Of a stretch of 37,191 nt of DNA, positions 34,895 through 37,191 are shown piece by piece. The notes beneath the pieces are model-generated. The model made no database searches. It saw nothing but the letters and a program-made list of their open reading frames with translations, and had not been told where the DNA came from. The position numbers and the translations under genes are program-made. Origin of the DNA: Streptomyces hirsutus (lineage in GTDB: Bacteria > Actinomycetota > Actinomycetes > Streptomycetales > Streptomycetaceae); assembly GCF_001418415.1 (NCBI RefSeq), contig NZ_LIQT01000141.1:1-37191 (forward strand), written 5' to 3'. Position 1 is the stretch's first letter; each line of letters starts with the position of its first letter.

Positions 34895-34929
34895 CCGGTC
34901 ATGCCCATGAGGACGTCGGGCGATGACTG

Positions 34930-34976
34930 CGCCGTGCCCGGCGCGGACCACTGTGTGGTCCGCGCCGGGCACGGCG
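34930..34976 (-). terminator. katA terminator, 22-bp perfect hairpin
   Basis: Both arms are exact complements with loop TGT, about 35 bp past the katA stop. No T-tract. Confidence 0.85.
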
Positions 34977-35010
34977 TGGGGCGTACCGCCTGCCCCTCGG
35001 GCGGCCGGGC

Positions 35011-36474
35011 TCAGAGGTTGCCGGCGGCCAGGGCCTCGATCGCCTTGCGGACGCCTTCGCCGTAGGCCGGGTCGGCCTTGGTGCAGTTGGCGATGTGCCG
35101 CTCGACGGTCTGCTCCGACGCGCCGTTGATGGCGCGCGCCGTGTTCTCGAAGAGAACCTGCTGCTGCTCGGGGCTCATCAGGCGGAACAGGTTCCCGGGC
35201 TGCTCGAAGTAGTTGTCGTCGTCCTCACGGAAGTTGAACCGGTCGGCGACGGCACCCACGGCCTGGCTCGGCTCGCGGTAGGCCGGCTGCTCCTGCCAGC
35301 GTCCGTACGAGTTGGGCTCGATGCCCGGGGTGGACCCCTGGTTGCCGTCCACCCGCATGCCGCCGTCGCGGTGGTAGGTGTTCACCGGGTTCTTCGCGGC
35401 GTTGACGGGGATCTGGTGGTGGTTCACGCCGAGGCGGTAGCGCTGGGCGTCGCCGTAGGAGAACAACCGGCCCTGCAGCATCCTGTCGGGCGAGTAGCTG
35501 ATGCCCGGAACCACGTTCGCCGGGGTGAAGGCGACCTGCTCGACGTCCGCGAAGTAGTTCTCGGGGTTGCGGTTGAGCTCCCACTCGCCGACCTCGATCA
35601 GCGGGTAGTCCTTCTTCGACCAGACCTTGGTGAGGTCGAAGGGGTGGAAGCGGTAGTTCTCCGCGTCGGCCTCCGGCATGACCTGGATGAACAGCTTCCA
35701 CTTCGGGAAGTCGCCGTCCTCGATCGCGTCGTAGAGGTCGCGCTGGTGGGACTCGCGGTCCTTGCCGACCAGGGCCTCGGCCTCGGCGTCGGTGAGGTTC
35801 TTGATGCCCTGCTGGGTGCGGTGGTGGAACTTGACCCAGAACCGCTCGCCCTCGGCGTTGATCAGGCTGTAGGTGTGCGAGCCGAAGCCGTGCATGTGCC
35901 GGTACGAGGCGGGGATGCCGCGGTCGGACATCACGATCGTGATCTGGTGCAGGGCCTCGGGGAGGTTGGTCCAGAAGTCCCAGTTGTTCTCGGCGTCGCG
36001 GAGGTTGGTGCGCGGGTCGCGCTTCACCGCGCGGTTGAGGTCCGGGAACTTCAGCGGGTCGCGGAAGAAGAAGACCGGGGTGTTGTTGCCGACCAGGTCC
36101 CAGTTGCCCTCGTCCGTGTAGAACTTCAGGGCGAAGCCGCGGATGTCGCGCTCGGCGTCGGCCGCGCCGCGCTCACCGGCGACGGTGGAGAACCGGGCGA
36201 ACATCTCGGTCTTCTTGCCGATCTCGGAGAAGATCTTCGCGCTCGTGTAGCGCGTGACGTCGTGGGTCACCGTGAACGTGCCGAACGCACCCGAGCCCTT
36301 GGCGTGCATCCGGCGCTCCGGAATGACCTCGCGGTCGAAGTGCGCGAGCTTCTCCAGGAACCACACGTCCTGCAGGAGCATCGGACCGCGCGGACCGGCC
36401 GTCATGGAGTCCTGGTTGTTGGCAACCGGCGCGCCGGCGGCCGTCGTCAAGGGCTTCTGGTTGTTCTCGGTCAA
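35011..36474 (-). CDS. katA: monofunctional heme catalase
   Basis: A 487-residue small-subunit catalase that splits hydrogen peroxide. Seen are [12 protein letters not shown] with the active-site His57, the [15 protein letters not shown] segment, [20 protein letters not shown] and the heme-tyrosine motif [14 protein letters not shown]. The open frame begins at 36588, but the TTG at 36474 ([16 protein letters not shown]) has AGGAG six bases upstream and matches the family start. The mRNA leader would be about 90 bases, from the promoter at 36573-36600. Divergent from the Fur-like regulator, as in catA-catR of S. coelicolor. Confidence 0.96.
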   Translation of the reverse strand: MTENNQKPLTTAAGAPVANNQDSMTAGPRGPMLLQDVWFLEKLAHFDREVIPERRMHAKGSGAFGTFTVTHDVTRYTSAKIFSEIGKKTEMFARFSTVAGERGAADAERDIRGFALKFYTDEGNWDLVGNNTPVFFFRDPLKFPDLNRAVKRDPRTNLRDAENNWDFWTNLPEALHQITIVMSDRGIPASYRHMHGFGSHTYSLINAEGERFWVKFHHRTQQGIKNLTDAEAEALVGKDRESHQRDLYDAIEDGDFPKWKLFIQVMPEADAENYRFHPFDLTKVWSKKDYPLIEVGEWELNRNPENYFADVEQVAFTPANVVPGISYSPDRMLQGRLFSYGDAQRYRLGVNHHQIPVNAAKNPVNTYHRDGGMRVDGNQGSTPGIEPNSYGRWQEQPAYREPSQAVGAVADRFNFREDDDNYFEQPGNLFRLMSPEQQQVLFENTARAINGASEQTVERHIANCTKADPAYGEGVRKAIEALAAGNL

Positions 36475-36572
36475 AGCTCGCTCCTCGGTGAGTGGTTCTT
36501 CGCCTGTGATCAATGCCTGCGGTCCTGGCCGTCCGAGCATCCGCGCGAGCCGCTCCGCGGCTCGCATCGCAT

Positions 36573-36600
36573 ACCCTACGTTGGACAAGGTCTAAGTCAA
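36573..36600 (-). promoter_or_regulatory. katA promoter TTGACT-N16-TAGGGT
   Basis: Good vegetative-type hexamers, TTGACT (36595-36600) and TAGGGT (36573-36578), 16 bp apart. An AAGTC-AAGGC-GACTT inverted repeat (36594-36608) overlaps the -35 and could be the regulator's site. Confidence 0.7.
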
Positions 36601-36626
36601 GGCGACTTTCAGAACCATACCTGTTC

Positions 36627-36655
36627 TTGAGCTGGGTTCCATCGCTGGTTAGGGT
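36627..36655 (+). promoter_or_regulatory. regulator promoter TTGAGC-N17-TAGGGT, leaderless
   Basis: TTGAGC (36627-36632) and TAGGGT (36650-36655) are 17 bp apart and the -10 box ends seven bases before the ATG, so the mRNA probably begins at the start codon. Confidence 0.7.
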
Positions 36656-36662
36656 GACATGC

Positions 36663-37076
36663 ATGAGTGATCTCTTGAAGAGACTTCGGGAACGTGGCTG
36701 GCGCCTGACCGCACAGCGGCGTGTCGTCGCCGAGGTGCTCAGCGGAGACCACATCCACCTGACCGCCGACGAGGTGCACGCGCGGGCGACGGAGCGGCTG
36801 CCCGAGATCTCCCGGGCGACGGTCTACAACACCCTGGGCGAACTGGTGTCCCTGGGCGAGCTCCTCGAGGTCTCGACCGACCATCGCGCCACGCGCTACG
36901 ACCCGAATGCGCGCCGTCCCCATCACCACCTGCTCTGCGACCGCTGCGGAACGATCCGCGACGTGCACCCGACGGGCGACGCCCTCTCGGCCCTTCCGGA
37001 GTCGGAGCGCTTCGGATACACGGTCTCCGACGTCGCGCTGACCTACCGCGGCATCTGTCCGAACTGCGCGGCGTGA
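36663..37076 (+). CDS. catR: Fur-family peroxide regulator (CatR type)
   Basis: A 137-residue Fur/PerR-type repressor. The winged helix covers residues 1-80 (LTAQRRVVAEVL; EISRATVYNTLGELVSLG), followed by the HHH metal site (87-89) and two CxxC pairs (C92/C95, C132/C135) that bind structural zinc. It is divergent from the catalase gene with about 190 bp between starts, the classic layout of a peroxide sensor repressing catalase and itself. The ATG at 36663 is the family start. FurA is the alternative name; CatR fits the monofunctional catalase partner better. Confidence 0.9.
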   Translation: MSDLLKRLRERGWRLTAQRRVVAEVLSGDHIHLTADEVHARATERLPEISRATVYNTLGELVSLGELLEVSTDHRATRYDPNARRPHHHLLCDRCGTIRDVHPTGDALSALPESERFGYTVSDVALTYRGICPNCAA

Positions 37077-37125
37077 TGCCGGGGCCGGGGCGCGGCCGAA
37101 GGCGGCGGCCGGCGCTCCGGGGCCC

Positions 37126-37153
37126 GGGACACCCGTCCCGCCCACGGTGTCCC
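37126..37153 (+). terminator. possible terminator of the Fur-like gene
   Basis: GGGACACC and GGTGTCCC form an 8-bp stem with a 12-base loop about 50 bp past the stop codon. Confidence 0.5.
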
Positions 37154-37191
37154 GCGGGGCGGTCCGGCGTTCGAGGTCCGGTCCGGGGCGG

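Overview
The window is about 37 kb of very GC-rich chromosomal DNA with strong G/C preference at third codon positions, GTG and TTG starts, many start codons sitting directly behind a -10 box, and only one TTA codon in the genes called. Gene content and order (comEA-like, degV, leuS ... rsfS, LCP, nadD ... proA, proB ... obg, rpmA, rplU) are those of the chromosomal core of a Streptomyces, close to the S. coelicolor SCO2568-SCO2597 neighbourhood as I remember it. No rRNA, CRISPR array, phage or complete insertion sequence was seen.

Layout. 0-5.2 kb: start of a probable comEA, a DegV protein, a membrane-anchored coiled-coil protein and leuS, all on the minus strand; leuS is preceded by a leucine leader peptide and an attenuator-like terminator. 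5.4-8.5 kb: a plus-strand operon made of a small upstream ORF, a four-histidine cytochrome-b-like membrane protein and a NuoF-like flavo-iron-sulfur protein fused to a ferredoxin. 8.5-9.5 kb: two identical tRNA-Ala(GGC) genes flanking two tiny zinc-ribbon genes. 9.5-13.7 kb: nadD, an LCP/LytR_C protein, rsfS and a histidine phosphatase in one direction. 14.1-20.3 kb: an M48 metalloprotease, two adjacent membrane proteins that share an N-terminal SVVFDExF motif, proA, a small unknown protein and proB.

20.4-31.9 kb is a wall-glycopolymer island inserted, as I read it, between proB and obg. It holds a pyruvyl-transferase-like protein, two membrane-anchored TagF-type polyol-phosphate polymerase-like proteins, a family 2 glycosyltransferase, a CDP-ribitol-type fusion (cytidylyltransferase plus SDR reductase) and a secreted PhoD phosphodiesterase. 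Together with the LCP protein this suggests synthesis, decoration and turnover of a teichoic-acid-like polymer, possibly ribitol-based. The only TTA (bldA) codon I found in a called gene is in the glycosyltransferase gene, linking the island to development. A 262-bp MITE-like element lies between the pyruvyl-transferase and the first TagF-like gene and seems to contribute to the pyruvyl-transferase stop codon.

32.0-34.2 kb: obg, rpmA, rplU. 34.4-37.1 kb: an ankyrin-repeat protein, a monofunctional catalase and a divergent Fur/CatR-type peroxide regulator, in the position where I expected rne. Long, almost perfect GC hairpins with tiny loops close most transcription units.
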